Positions 44,880 through 54,951 of a stretch of DNA of 60,379 nucleotides are shown one piece after another. Position numbers and translations under genes: made by a program. The notes below the pieces were generated by a model that did not search any database, had not been told where the DNA came from, and was given only the letters and a program-made list of their open reading frames with translations. Source of the stretch: Chara braunii (lineage: Eukaryota > Streptophyta > Charophyceae > Charales > Characeae); NCBI GenBank assembly GCA_003427395.1, contig BFEA01000294.1, positions 771,643-832,021 of the forward strand, read 5' to 3'. The first letter of the stretch is position 1. Each line of letters opens with the position of its first letter.

Positions 44880-45187
44880 ACAGCGGCTTAGCAGTCGCGC
44901 GATCATTCTTTTAGGTAGGATAGGTTTAATTTTGGCATTCCCATGTTCGAGCGCCTATGCGGCCTCGATAGAAGCGAAGCACTGCCAGTTACTTCTGTTA
45001 CTCTCGGATGCCACAAGCGTGCGGACTAAAGCTCGAAAACTTTTAGTCTCTCAGTCATAGATCAGGTCTGAATAAACTTTTGGCAAACGCCAGTCTCATC
45101 AAGTCCTTCAATTCAACGAAAGAGTCGGACAGCGTCCGATATTAAAAAACCCCGGCAAATACCCTTGTCAGGGTATTTGCCCCAACA
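44880..45187 (+). repeat. LTR A, right end with poly(A) signal and terminal hairpin
   Basis: It matches LTR B at 53050-53637. AATAAA is at 45071-45076. CGGAC-agc-GTCCG is followed by a perfect 12-bp hairpin, GGCAAATACCCT (45154-45165) with AGGGTATTTGCC (45170-45181), four-base loop. The LTR ends CCCCAACA. Confidence 0.65.
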
Positions 45188-45334
45188 GTGGTATGGTGGG
45201 GATGTGTATGTCTCTGTCACCACACACACACACGGACATGAAGAAAGAGGAATAGGAAAAGCGAAAACAAAAGGGTAGGTGTGAACGTTTTTTTTCCCTG
45301 TTGTTCTTCTTCTTTCAAGTTCAAGTGTGTGTTT

Positions 45335-45340
<6 letters not shown>

Positions 45341-45387
<47 letters not shown>
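45341..45387. repeat. (GA)n microsatellite
   Basis: About 23 uninterrupted GA units in the internal block shared with 33660-33714. Confidence 0.97.
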
Positions 45388-45389
<2 letters not shown>

Positions 45390-46554
45390 CCAACGTCTCC
45401 GTCCCCCATATGAATTTCTAGACGGTTTTCATAATTATGTGATTTTGTTCCTCTTAATCGACGGGGATTCTACATTAATAATTGAAGGGCGTATCAACCG
45501 GGCTAGGGTAGTTGGTGGATCATTATTTTGATATTGGTTTATCGTAGCCCCCCTGGTGATGTTTTGTGTGCGAGTAGCAGTCAAGTGAATGTTGAGGATT
45601 GTTCACATGCAATGGCTTTCAATTTTTTACGCAATCTCTTAAAATTACAAAGGCACTTACTAGCGGACTTAACATCATGTAGCCAACATGCTACCACCCT
45701 GTACGATCTAGGTCGCATACTACCATGCGCACTACTAGCAACCTCACTCTGTAGGACATAGGCATGGCACATGTGTGTATTGTACCAGCAGGGGACAATA
45801 TCTCCTTGTCTATGTTGCAACACGCGGTTCAGGAAGTACCATGGGGGCCATATATTGTCCGCTAGAGCTTTTGTGGCAATACCTTTTTTCGACACTTCAT
45901 GGAGTCGTCTGTTATTGCATGTGATTGTCCTTCAAGTTACATAAACTATTTGCGCAGTCCTCGAAACAGAAGTGATGAACTCCCAAGTTCCTAGAATGTC
46001 CTGTGGACAATGGGCATGTTGATCCATTGATTGGTAGTACGGTCACTTTGTAGGCTCATTTGCACCACTGGTTGGTATTCTCTCTCTGTATTTTGGCTCT
46101 CATTTGAATTCTCGCTGATTATGGACAAGTATCCGTCGCATTATAATGTTTACTACCTACTACTTTGTTTAGTTGGTATTAAATAGTTTGCATGTCTCAT
46201 TCACTGTCCCTGTGGCTTTCAATTCTTTGTTATGCACTGACCTACTTTGTCATGCGGGTGCAATGGCCCATATGTGTGTGTGTTGTCTGCGTTTCTTCTT
46301 TGTGTATGTGTGTGTTCTCTAATGTGCATTTGTGGTTGACTATGTGTTTGTCATGTGCGTGGTGAGTAATTGCGGGTGTGCGCGTGTGTGGTTTTTTGTG
46401 TCTTCGAACGAGTGTGAGTGAGTGTGTGTGTGCATGTGTGGGTGTCTCCGCAACCCATGAATAAGTTCGTGAAATCAAAGCATCAATGGCTTAATGGTTC
46501 ACATTGAGTAATGCATCAATATTTTTGTCTTTTTTTTCTTTTTTAATGTATCGA

Positions 46555-47560
46555 TTTTTTGATTGATTGGCTAATGGATGGATGGATGGATGGATAAGTT
46601 TTGGTAGGATTAGTCAATCGATCAATCATTGCATGAATCATCCTTAGATCTATCAACCAGTCGGCCGATTAATTAGTTATTGAGAGAGTCATTGACTAAG
46701 TCAGTTAGTCGGTCAGTTAGTCAGTCTGTCTGTGTGTTTGTCTGTGGGTCAGTCTGTCGTTTTGTTATTAATTGCGTGAGTCCATTAGTGAGTGTGTGAG
46801 TCAGTTAGTCAGTCAGTTAGTCAATCAACGAGTATGTACGTTAGCCAGTTAATCTGTCATGTCATTTATTTAGTCGGCTAGTCATTTAGACAACCAGTCC
46901 ATTTGTCAGTCGGTCACTCTGTCAGTAAGTCAGTGAGTCGATCAGTCCGACAACTAGTCAGTTCATCAGTGAGTTAGTCGGTCACCGAGTCAATTAGTCG
47001 GTCACTGAATCAGTTCGTCAGTCCATCAGTTGGTAAGTCCATCAGTTCGTCGGTCCATGAGTTACTGACACTCAGTCACTCACCCGGTTACTAAGCCAGC
47101 CACACTGTAAGTCAGTAAGTTGGACTATCAGGCAGTCAGTCAATCACTCAGTCAGGTAGTTAGGTAGTTAGTGAGCTGGCTTGAGATTCAGTCAGTCAGT
47201 CAATGAGTCACTCAATCGATGAATGGATCAATCAATTAGTCAATGCATTGGGTTATATGTTTGCTTTAGTGCGTTTCGTTGTCTGCAATAGAAGTAAAAT
47301 TCCATTGATTTTGGATGTGTTGATGATGCACTGGATCAGGTATTTATTAATCAATGGATGGATTTACCGATGGATTGATTGCATTGATTGTTGAGCGTGT
47401 GCATGCTTGTGCGTGTGTGTTTTTGGCTGTGTGTGCGCCTGTCACTCTATCAGTGTGATTGATTACCTACTTGATTGATGGATGGATGGTTGGATGGTTT
47501 CTATAGATATATGAATGAGATGATTCATTGCTGATTGGTTGATTATAGATTGATCAACAA
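46555..47560. repeat. Degenerate 4-base repeats (GTCA/GTTA and GGAT/TGAT)
   Basis: Words such as gtcagttagtcggtcagt cover 46680-47230, flanked by tggatggatgg and tgattgattg blocks. Several runs differ only by single-base drift. No coding potential is seen. Confidence 0.9.
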
Positions 47561-48026
47561 CGAAGACATGAATCGGAATGAATGAAAATAAACCCAACTG
47601 TAGGATTCCTAAAATAAGATCAAACATAAGGAACTTACTGAATATATTTCAAGTGATGTTGTTATGTGGATTGTATTCATTGTTATATTATGAGATTCAT
47701 ATGAAATTTTTTGATATGTCGAATATATCAAAACGACAATCAATTTTTTTTTAAAAGGACAAAAAAAGAGAAATCTGAAGTTCAAAATGTGACTTTAGTT
47801 TTGGAAGTGCTCAAAGTGATCGGATCCATGGTTGGTCAAGTTTCGGGACCTTTGGAAGAGGAGGGGCGGGGGACCTGAAGGCGGATGGGCTACACAACTC
47901 CTTAACATTTGCCTATGTTCAACTGTACAACAGTGTATTCAGTTGGTGTATCGATGTCTGGTTCGTCTATGTGATTCCTTGAAAAAAAAGATTCACGGTC
48001 AGTTTGTGTTGGACTTAGATGTTAAG

Positions 48027-48090
48027 GCACTGACCTACGATGTCATGTAGGGGAAGCCGCACTGACCTACGATGTCATGTAGGGGAAGCC
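48027..48090. repeat. 32-bp tandem duplication
   Basis: Two identical units start gcactgacctacgatgtcat. Each can pair CCTAC with GTAGG around an eight-base loop. Confidence 0.92.
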
Positions 48091-48387
48091 GCACTGACTC
48101 ATCTTGTATTATTTTATTGAATTTCATGCACGATGTCGAGCGCATCGGCTCCCGCCTTTCATCGGAACCCTCCCGACTGCGTCACGCAAGGGTTTTAAAA
48201 AAAAACTTGGAAATAACGACAAAACTCTGTTGAGCCACCTGGAAGAACGCTGTCTGTCCATCTCCACTCTAGCCAAATGCACCAGTCGTACCTCTCGTGG
48301 TCCCCTACGACAGGGGCACAACTTTTCCTTCCGTAAGGGGCTGTCACCACCCTTAGGGGCGCCAATATAGGCTGTGTGTGTGTTTTT

Positions 48388-48645
48388 GCATCCCTACCGA
48401 GGGCATTTTCTCACTTGCTACAATATAGGTATGCATGGTTAAGATGCCGTTTGAACCCGAATGTCGCTCGTTCCGTAGGGCNNNNNNNNNNNNNNNNNNN
48501 NNNNNNNNNNNNNNNNNNNNNNNNNNNNNNNNNNNNNNNNNNNNNNNNNNNGCATCCCTACCGAGGGCATTTTCTCACTTGCTGCAATATAGGTATGCAT
48601 GGTTAAGATGCCGTTTGAACCCGAATGTCGCTCGTTCCGTAGGGC
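48388..48645. other. 70-base assembly gap with duplicated flanks
   Basis: N occupies 48482-48551. The 94 bases before it (48388-48481) and the 94 after it (48552-48645) are the same except for one base (tacaat versus tgcaat). This is most simply an unmerged contig overlap; a true local duplication is the alternative. The start of LTR B is inside this block. Confidence 0.9.
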
Positions 48646-51202
48646 ACTGATCTCCTAAGTACAAACGGGTGCCAATCAACTAGGATGGTCTTAACCAAGC
48701 ATGAAACCACAAATATCCTAGTCCATTAGATACGACTTAAAAGAAAGTTATCACGACAAATCAAACTCAACCATATTATAATGAATTGTCCATAGCCGAT
48801 GGAAGGGCACATATACGCAGAAGGAATTCTTTACGATAATCACACATCGATGTCGGCAAGGAAGCCGACTTTTGACGGTTTAAACTCGATGAGATGGTCT
48901 GCCGAAACTATTCGTTTGTTCCTTGCGTATGCCAAAGATGATTAAAAGTCGCATACCCTTCGTTATTTCATTTGTTTGTCTCGGGTTCACGCTTTTTATG
49001 GCGCAGACCTTTTCCACGACAGTAGTGCCTATTCACATGCACTGTAAATTAGTTTTTCGTAAGATCGGACTTCTTAAACCACCAGTATCTTTCCCATCTA
49101 TTTTTTCAAAAAGGCGCGCCAGGTAACGAGCTAACCTGAAACGGAAGGGCGGCTGCCGATAAATCGAATCAGCGACCAGTCTTGATTTTCGGGTCGGCGC
49201 GGAGTACCTGCGACTGACATATGGGAAAGGTACTGGTGGTTGAATGCACCAGTATCCAATTCAGTGGTGACACCTAAGGCGGCTCACCTATAAGGGGTGC
49301 TAAACCAACCTTCTTTTGCTCGAGATTAGGGGAAGGTTGGTGCTCCCCATAGTCAAGACCCACCCAACCCCCTATGAAGTGGGTTGTGGTACTCCTCCTC
49401 GCCCAAGTACAAGACTCAGATCTCACCATCGAATCGGTAAAACAGCCCTCCGGAAAAAGCGGTCCACTCTAGGTTGAAAATAGGGTCAACCCCTAAGGCA
49501 ACGGATCCCCGCCCCAGATGCTTCCCTAAGTGAGGGCTCGCTCCGACTTCGAGTGGAATCACCTGTCCCTTCCTTACTCACTAAAGGTCGTGTAGACGAA
49601 GTAGAAACAAAAGAGGCAAAGAATATGAATCGTTTGGATAGGTGTAGACAGGTGGGTCATTCGGGATAGAACGGGTAACCCTTGCGATAAAGGTTAAACT
49701 CATGCCAACTTTTATCATGTGTTATCGGAAGAGTTTGCTTATTTTGGATTGTTTCATTCGACCTACATTATGTTTAGTTTTTCATAACAAGCAAACAGTT
49801 AAGAGGATAAATAGAAGGTTGTCCTTCTTGAATACCAAATCCAAGCAAATAAAATTTATTTCCATACAATCCTTTCCATACTTGCATACCCATCCAATCA
49901 AAGTTCAAACAAAATCCAGTCAGACTTTCATTCACATATGAACATATGTTTCCTTTGCCTTTTCACAGAACATTCAATGAAACAGGGTCAAGCAAGTGTG
50001 GGTTCACACAGGTGTGAAGGGGTCTGAGTCAAAAACTGACCTCGAGTGAAGTGAAAAAAAACGCAGACTGGCTCAATCAAGAAAGACAAGTAATGTCTAA
50101 AGTAATAAAAACATCTCCTGTGGTTGATATCTCAATCAAAGATAGTTGTCTGTGTCAAAGCTCCACTTTCGGGTCCACGACCCCCAACTAATAGGCCCAC
50201 TATCTGAAGATAATCCCCGTCACCCCAACGGTTTCAAATAGGCTGTAGAAGGAAGTGGGGTCCACCAATTGATTTAGGGGAGATAACCCTCAACGAGGGC
50301 GGTCCCACAATAAGTCCCGCGTGGTCCAAACGGAGTCCCAACTATACCTCTAAATCCCAAGGACTGTTCTGCATCCACCACCAGTCCCAAACTGCTCTTC
50401 GGAAAATAAATTGTGTGCCGCCACATGACGCAAACCAAGAGTCATCCCCGAAAACAATAGACCGCAGCCCCACCGACGTTGGGAGGCACTTCTGCCTCAC
50501 CACGACAAAAACAGGGTGTTGCGCGCCAAAGAATTTTGGCAGCATCTCCCCTTAAAACTCCTCATCGCTGATGTGACAACATCTCCCCTCAAAATTCTTC
50601 GTCGTCGACGTGCTGTCAATCCGGCAACATTTCTCCTCCATGGTCAAAGCCAGTCGTGCGATCACTCAAACAGCATGCCCCTTAAAAAATGTTGTGTCGC
50701 CGTCGAAAAATTTCGGCAGCATATCCCCACAAAAAAATATGTCACCATTATGTCGAAAATCCAGCAGCATAACCTCACAAAAATAGGGGTGCAGTCTGCC
50801 GCACAATTACAACATCTTCCCTCCTTGGGAAAATAGCGTAGAACAGGGCCCTGGTTCCATAGAGTGGTCCCGAGGGTAGCTCCAGAGGCGTAGCGCCAAC
50901 CCAGTGTTGGGGCAGAGTGCCACCAGGTATGGCTACGGCTGCCCCAACTCCTTCTCCAACTTTTTCCTACAGACCTCCAACTCCACCAGCAGCTCTCCCT
51001 GAACTCAGCAGACCACCTCCACCAGCAGCTCCTCCCTTAACTCCCTCAAACTGATGCAGCATTGTGACCAGCACTGAACTGAATGAGAGTGAGCAGCACC
51101 GCATCACAAATGTGAGGCAGCTGGGGGAGCAGCTGCCTTTATACGTACTGGAGGAGTGTGGGCACCACCTCTGTCCACAGGTAAAAATCCCGTATCATTT
51201 GG

Positions 51203-51232
51203 GGCCCTTGATCTAAGATAAGATCAAGGGCC
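51203..51232 (+). other. Perfect 12-bp hairpin in LTR B
   Basis: GGCCCTTGATCT at 51203-51214 pairs fully with AGATCAAGGGCC at 51221-51232 around a six-base loop. It occupies the place of the hairpin at 36315-36350 in LTR A. Confidence 0.8.
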
Positions 51233-51934
51233 GATTGTGACTGAACCATGGCCACATATAGTGAGGAAGTGACTGTCAACTGCCTCTTTTTTATTTTTCT
51301 TATTTTATTGAATTTATCCCAGCTATCTTGGAATTTCACGAAATAGCTGACTGACTTCCTTTTTCAAAACTGTTTTTACTTTGTTCTTCTGATTGTTGTT
51401 TGAAGAGTTATGGCTCTTCAGAATCCGATGTACCTAGGCGTTTTCCTAATATAGATATGTCATCGAAATGGTTGTACTTAGCCATTCAGGAGGGCGGCCT
51501 TTTAGTTTTACAGACCTCTTGTTAAATGGTCACACTCACACACATAACATGCACACAGTGATCTAAGTACACACATGGCCACATTCACGGTTGTTTATCC
51601 TATTGTAGCCCATTCTTCAAAACGAACGGGCGCAGGTCACATACACATTACCAAAAGGAAGAAGAAAACAATGAATCTTCTCCTAGAACATGGGAGGATG
51701 CATCGCCTCGTGGATTCACGAGGGTGCTTCATTAGTGACTGCAGCCCGTTCTCCAAAGTGAATGGGCACATTCTAACGAAGATAAGACAATAAAAGAAAG
51801 AAAGGAAAATAGAAACAACCCACCTTTTGCGCTGAATCTGGCTGCGATCACATCCAAAGCTAGGTTGAAAGTCCTAGCGTGAGCATGTCCTTTCCACTGC
51901 TACAGCCTGCGTTTCTTTCTCAGATGGTATATAC

Positions 51935-52508
51935 ATGAACTGTTGAAATGCAGACTGAGGTTCGAATCCACATGGTGAAGGCTGACGACTATCTAATCTC
52001 ACGATCCACCTTGCTCCACGTCCTACTAGTTTGTCCATTGGTGTACCATGAACTGTTGAAATACAGATCCAAGTTCGAATCGAGGCGCAACCGACACCGG
52101 ATGGCTGCATCGCACCGACGACGTTGCTTTGGAGGTGCAAAATGAGAATGAATCTCCCCTTAGAACATGAAAAGATACGCCCCACAACTTTCCTCGTTAC
52201 AGGTCCCAACAAGCATGTTCACACACAAACTCTCACAATAGCTCATGGGGGAACGTGCCCTCCCCTAAATCCAGCCACGTTCATGGCTGTAGAATTGTTC
52301 AGCCTGTTGCGCAACTTCTCCCTCGATGCCTCTGCCTTCTGGCAAAGGAAAACTGACTCCTCCTATTGCCAAAGGCGTGCCACCTGTCGCCATGCTCAAA
52401 TAGGTAAGTTAGTTAATTTTATTGTTTTTACACCCGTTGGCATCAGCCAACAGTCACGTCTCGTGGCACATCCTCGATCTGTTGAAATACCAACCTGAGT
52501 TCGATTCC
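51935..52508 (+). repeat. Motif with GTTCGAATCC core, three copies
   Basis: ctgttgaaat(g/a)ca(g)ac followed by (g/a)gttcga(a/t)tc occurs at 51935-51971, 52048-52080 and 52477-52508. The core equals a tRNA B-box, but no full cloverleaf can be drawn around any copy. A tRNA-derived SINE fragment is possible. Confidence 0.55.
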
Positions 52509-53637
52509 AGATGGAATCGCACTTAAAAAAAAGGACCACGTTGGGATTTATGCTTGTCATCCTAGAACAAGGGCCATGCTCATCTCGGCGAGGGTGATTT
52601 CGACCGTTCGATCTTCTCGATCGTGCGGTTGAAAACGCCGCGCTGTTATTTCTTTCCAATCCAGCACGATCTTGATTGCACTTATCACTCCAGCCTATGG
52701 ACCGCTCCTATCAAAAGGAGCTAGATCGGTAAGGCAGGATTAGATTTGATCCATGTGCCTGTTGGTCGAAAGTCCGATTCCTTACCTATCCGGGTAGGAA
52801 AAGGAGCAACTAGCTATAGGGGTTGGTTCCAGCCCACACAACCTTTACTGAGGCGTAAGCTACTCAAATGGCTGAGAGCTCAGGCTCTAGCCGAGCAGGC
52901 ACCCAACCCAATTACAGTGCAAACATGGGATCAAATCCAAGTGGATGTAATCTGTAAAAATTACCAAGGTTGGGCACAAATTTTGCCTAGCCCTCCCAGA
53001 CATTAGTTGTAATAAATAAATAAATAAATAAGTTGGGTGGCCACACACTCAACGCGGTCATTCTTTTCAGCCATTTAGGCTCTAAATCGCGCAACTGCTA
53101 AGCCGCACGTCCCTATTTTAGGTAGAATAAGTTCTTTAATTATCGTACATGCAGCCACACGCCGACACATATCTACGTGCAAACTTCGACACCAGCTCTC
53201 ACTGTGTCATAGTTAAGGCGCACAAGGGGTAGTCATGTGCACGATGTCTTCACATGAATCTTACATTGTGATTACAATGTCACTGCATTTAACTTCCAAA
53301 AGGTCTATCGAGGCCATCATCGGGCCTCGAAGCTACATTTATTCTACATTGCCCGTTTGAGCAATCGACAACATCCTGAAATTATCGTGACCGCTTGTTG
53401 GTACAGTGACTGGATCGGCGGTTGCCCCGTCAGTCATCTATCATCATTTACAGATGCGAACAAGCCTCTGGAGTCAAGTTCAAAAAAAAAATGTTCGTCT
53501 CTCGGTCGTAGGTCTAGTCTGAATAAACTTTCGATAGGTATCTCATAAAGTTATTCAAGGAATCTTATAGACAGTCGGACAGTGTCTGAGATTAAGAATA
53601 TTGAGCAGATATCCTAGTAAGGGTTTCTGCCCCGACA

Positions 53638-54071
53638 ACGTGAATTGGAATTGAAAGTAGACATAAAGCGAGCAGTGAGGCCTATGGATGGATGGATAGA
53701 TATGGATATGGATATGAAATATTATGGATGGATGGGTGGATGGACGGATGGGTGTGATATGGATGGTTATGGACATTGTGATGGAATTGGATGGATGGAT
53801 ATCGATGGATATGGATGGATGTGGATGGATGGTCGCATTAATTAAGCACAAGTGAAATGCATATTGCCTGAAGTCTGTGAGGATCCTAACCCCCCACACA
53901 TCGCAGTCACTGACTGGGATGTGGATAGTAACTCGAACTCGTAACGCAGACTATGGCATGAATTTGAACATTCTGTACAAGGATGATAAGGATGAAAAGA
54001 AGAACAAAATCAGGCATGGTGACGGACTTTTTCTTTTCAAGAAAGGTGAACAAGAAGTCACTAAGAATGTA
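53638..54071. other. Intron segment with (ATGG)n repeat
   Basis: 53683-53835 is a drifting atggatgg repeat. The rest shows no recognised gene. A 125-codon frame (53877-54254) overlaps the hairpin that follows and has no family match. Confidence 0.6.
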
Positions 54072-54243
54072 GTAAAAGGAAAAATAAAAAGGTCCATTGT
54101 CTGTGGGGAGGTTGCTGACCCACGAGTGTTGCATGGCATCAGTTTTTCAGTAATGTTTCATGAAAAGAACCTGCTTTCAGGGAGCACTTGTAGGTCAGCA
54201 ACCTCCACACAGACAAGCTTCCCTTTTCTTCTTTTTGTTTTCA
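54072..54243 (+). ncRNA. Long gapless hairpin, candidate miRNA-like precursor
   Basis: 54097-54120 (TTGTCTGTGGGGAGG...) pairs with 54193-54216 at 23 of 24 positions. The stem continues inward without a bulge to 54142/54171 (17 of 22 positions pair, three as G-U), leaving a 28-base loop. Outward, a four-base symmetric internal loop is followed by about 20 more mostly A-U pairs, out to 54072/54243. Arm symmetry with no indels is typical of plant-type MIRNA foldbacks formed by inverted duplication. It lies in sense in the big intron, about 610 bases before exon 54856. It could instead be a MITE-like relic. No expression evidence is available. Confidence 0.5.
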
Positions 54244-54855
54244 TTCAAACTTGAAAACACAAGCTGTCTATTGGTGGGGAGCAGACAGGCAATCTATCAT
54301 ATCCTCTTTCTTCACGTTATTCACAGTTAAACCAGGCAGCAATGCATCTCCCCACCCTAGTCGCCATTGGACGTCCAGTTGCATCTTTCTTGGCATCTTG
54401 AATGCGAAGTTCATCTCTCTGTGTTGATCTTATGATCTGTGTTGTTGGATGTCAAAGATGTATGTTGATGTTGCTGCTGAAAAGTGGCTTTCAGTTCATG
54501 AGGTGACACTCGCATGGAATCAATCGCAAAGCAAATCAATGGAAGAATCCTGTCCAGTGGTGTTAATTATAATCAAATGAAGAGAGGATGCAACTGATGG
54601 TTGCTTTTTAGGTGTGATGATTGATTACTATATGCCATTGACAATAATTTATTTGTATTATTACTACTTTCCACGATGAATGTGCCGCCAGCCATCCATC
54701 TCAGCGCTGGCTGTTCGAACTTCAAATTCATTTATGTCAATGGACATGTGGGTCAGAGAAGCGGCTGTGCATGCAACTGTACATTCTTGTGGCGATTGTG
54801 GCAGAGATTCTTGATTGCTTATTTCATGGGTTTTATAATTTTATTATTTTTCCAG
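54244..54855 (+). other. End of giant intron
   Basis: No gene is seen. It is T-rich at the end (ttttattatttttccag), which provides a strong pyrimidine tract and AG acceptor at 54854-54855. The long open frame from 54676 is intron read-through into the exon. Confidence 0.55.
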
Positions 54856-54951
54856 GTTGCACGGATTCCCTGTGGCGGTTGGAGGAGGCCGCATTCTTTT
54901 ACTATTGGCCGCGGAGAGGGCCCTGAAAACCTCTGCTTTGTGTACCTCAAG
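54856..54951 (+). CDS. WDR6: WDR6/TRM734-like WD40 protein, internal exon (32 codons)
   Basis: The exon encodes VARIPCGGWRRPHSFTIGRG followed by EGPENLCFVYLK. The IPCGGWRRP(H/Y)SF signature, then a CF(A/V)Y(V/L)K strand, is what I recall immediately after the FVLWNLTNE strand in the Arabidopsis homologue, which is exactly where exon 733-1017 stops. Both boundaries are phase 0. The acceptor is TTTTTCCAG. The donor AAG/GTGGTT is weak beyond the first bases; it was chosen because exon 56917-57263 resumes the family pattern with DQLFKFHRH. The residues further along the open frame (VVFQSSSFMT...) do not fit the family. Confidence 0.78.

Larger units (their letters stand above)
45188..48615 (+). 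other. Non-coding internal region of the 5-kb-LTR element
   Basis: It begins GTGGTATGGTGGGG, a possible PBS. 45190-45390 matches 33557-33714. After a (GA)n tract, 45390-46550 shows no recognised gene; 46555-47560 is degenerate tetranucleotide repeat; 47560-48230 shows nothing but a short tandem duplication; 48270-48440 matches internal block W at 32320-32570. No retrotransposon protein motif is present. Confidence 0.5.
33715..53637 (+). mobile_element. Non-coding LARD-like LTR element with about 5-kb LTRs
   Basis: LTR A (33715-45187, with a foreign insert) and LTR B (48616-53637) share collinear blocks. Both start TG(G/A)ACCCGAATGTCG and end GCCCC(A/G)ACA. Each has TCTGAATAAACTTT about 110 bases before the end. 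TGGTATGGTGGG, a possible PBS, begins two bases after LTR A (45189). The internal part 45188-48615 has no coding capacity. I infer a large non-autonomous retrotransposon. The identity of the primer tRNA and the partner element are unknown. Confidence 0.6.
48616..53637 (+). repeat. LTR B of the non-coding element
   Basis: It is about 5.0 kb and begins TGAACCCGAATG. It is collinear with LTR A as described there. It includes hairpin 51203-51232, CCCGTTC..GAACGGG motifs at 51609 and 51745, three tRNA-B-box-like motifs (51935-52508) and a final poly(A) signal at 53522-53527. The terminal hairpin near 53606-53629 is decayed relative to LTR A. It ends GCCCCGACA. Confidence 0.6.
1018..54855 (+). other. 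Giant GT-AG intron (53,838 bp) of the WDR6-like gene
   Basis: The intron runs from GTAAAC at 1018 to TTTTTCCAG ending at 54855 and is phase 0. The encoded residues on both sides are adjacent in the WD40 family. It contains Elements 1 to 3, a probable solo LTR, three mitochondrial fragments and a large non-coding LTR element. All recognisable LTR elements are in the gene's own orientation. I infer one intron because no exon-like WD40 segment was seen between the two, but alternative small exons cannot be excluded. Confidence 0.68.

Noticed and set aside
45154-45187. Helitron 3' end (terminal hairpin)
   Set aside because: No CTRR terminus follows, no 5' TC end was found, and a poly(A) signal plus PBS-like sequence fit an LTR better.
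48376-48650. Two frames running through the N block
   Set aside because: They exist only because unknown bases do not form stops.
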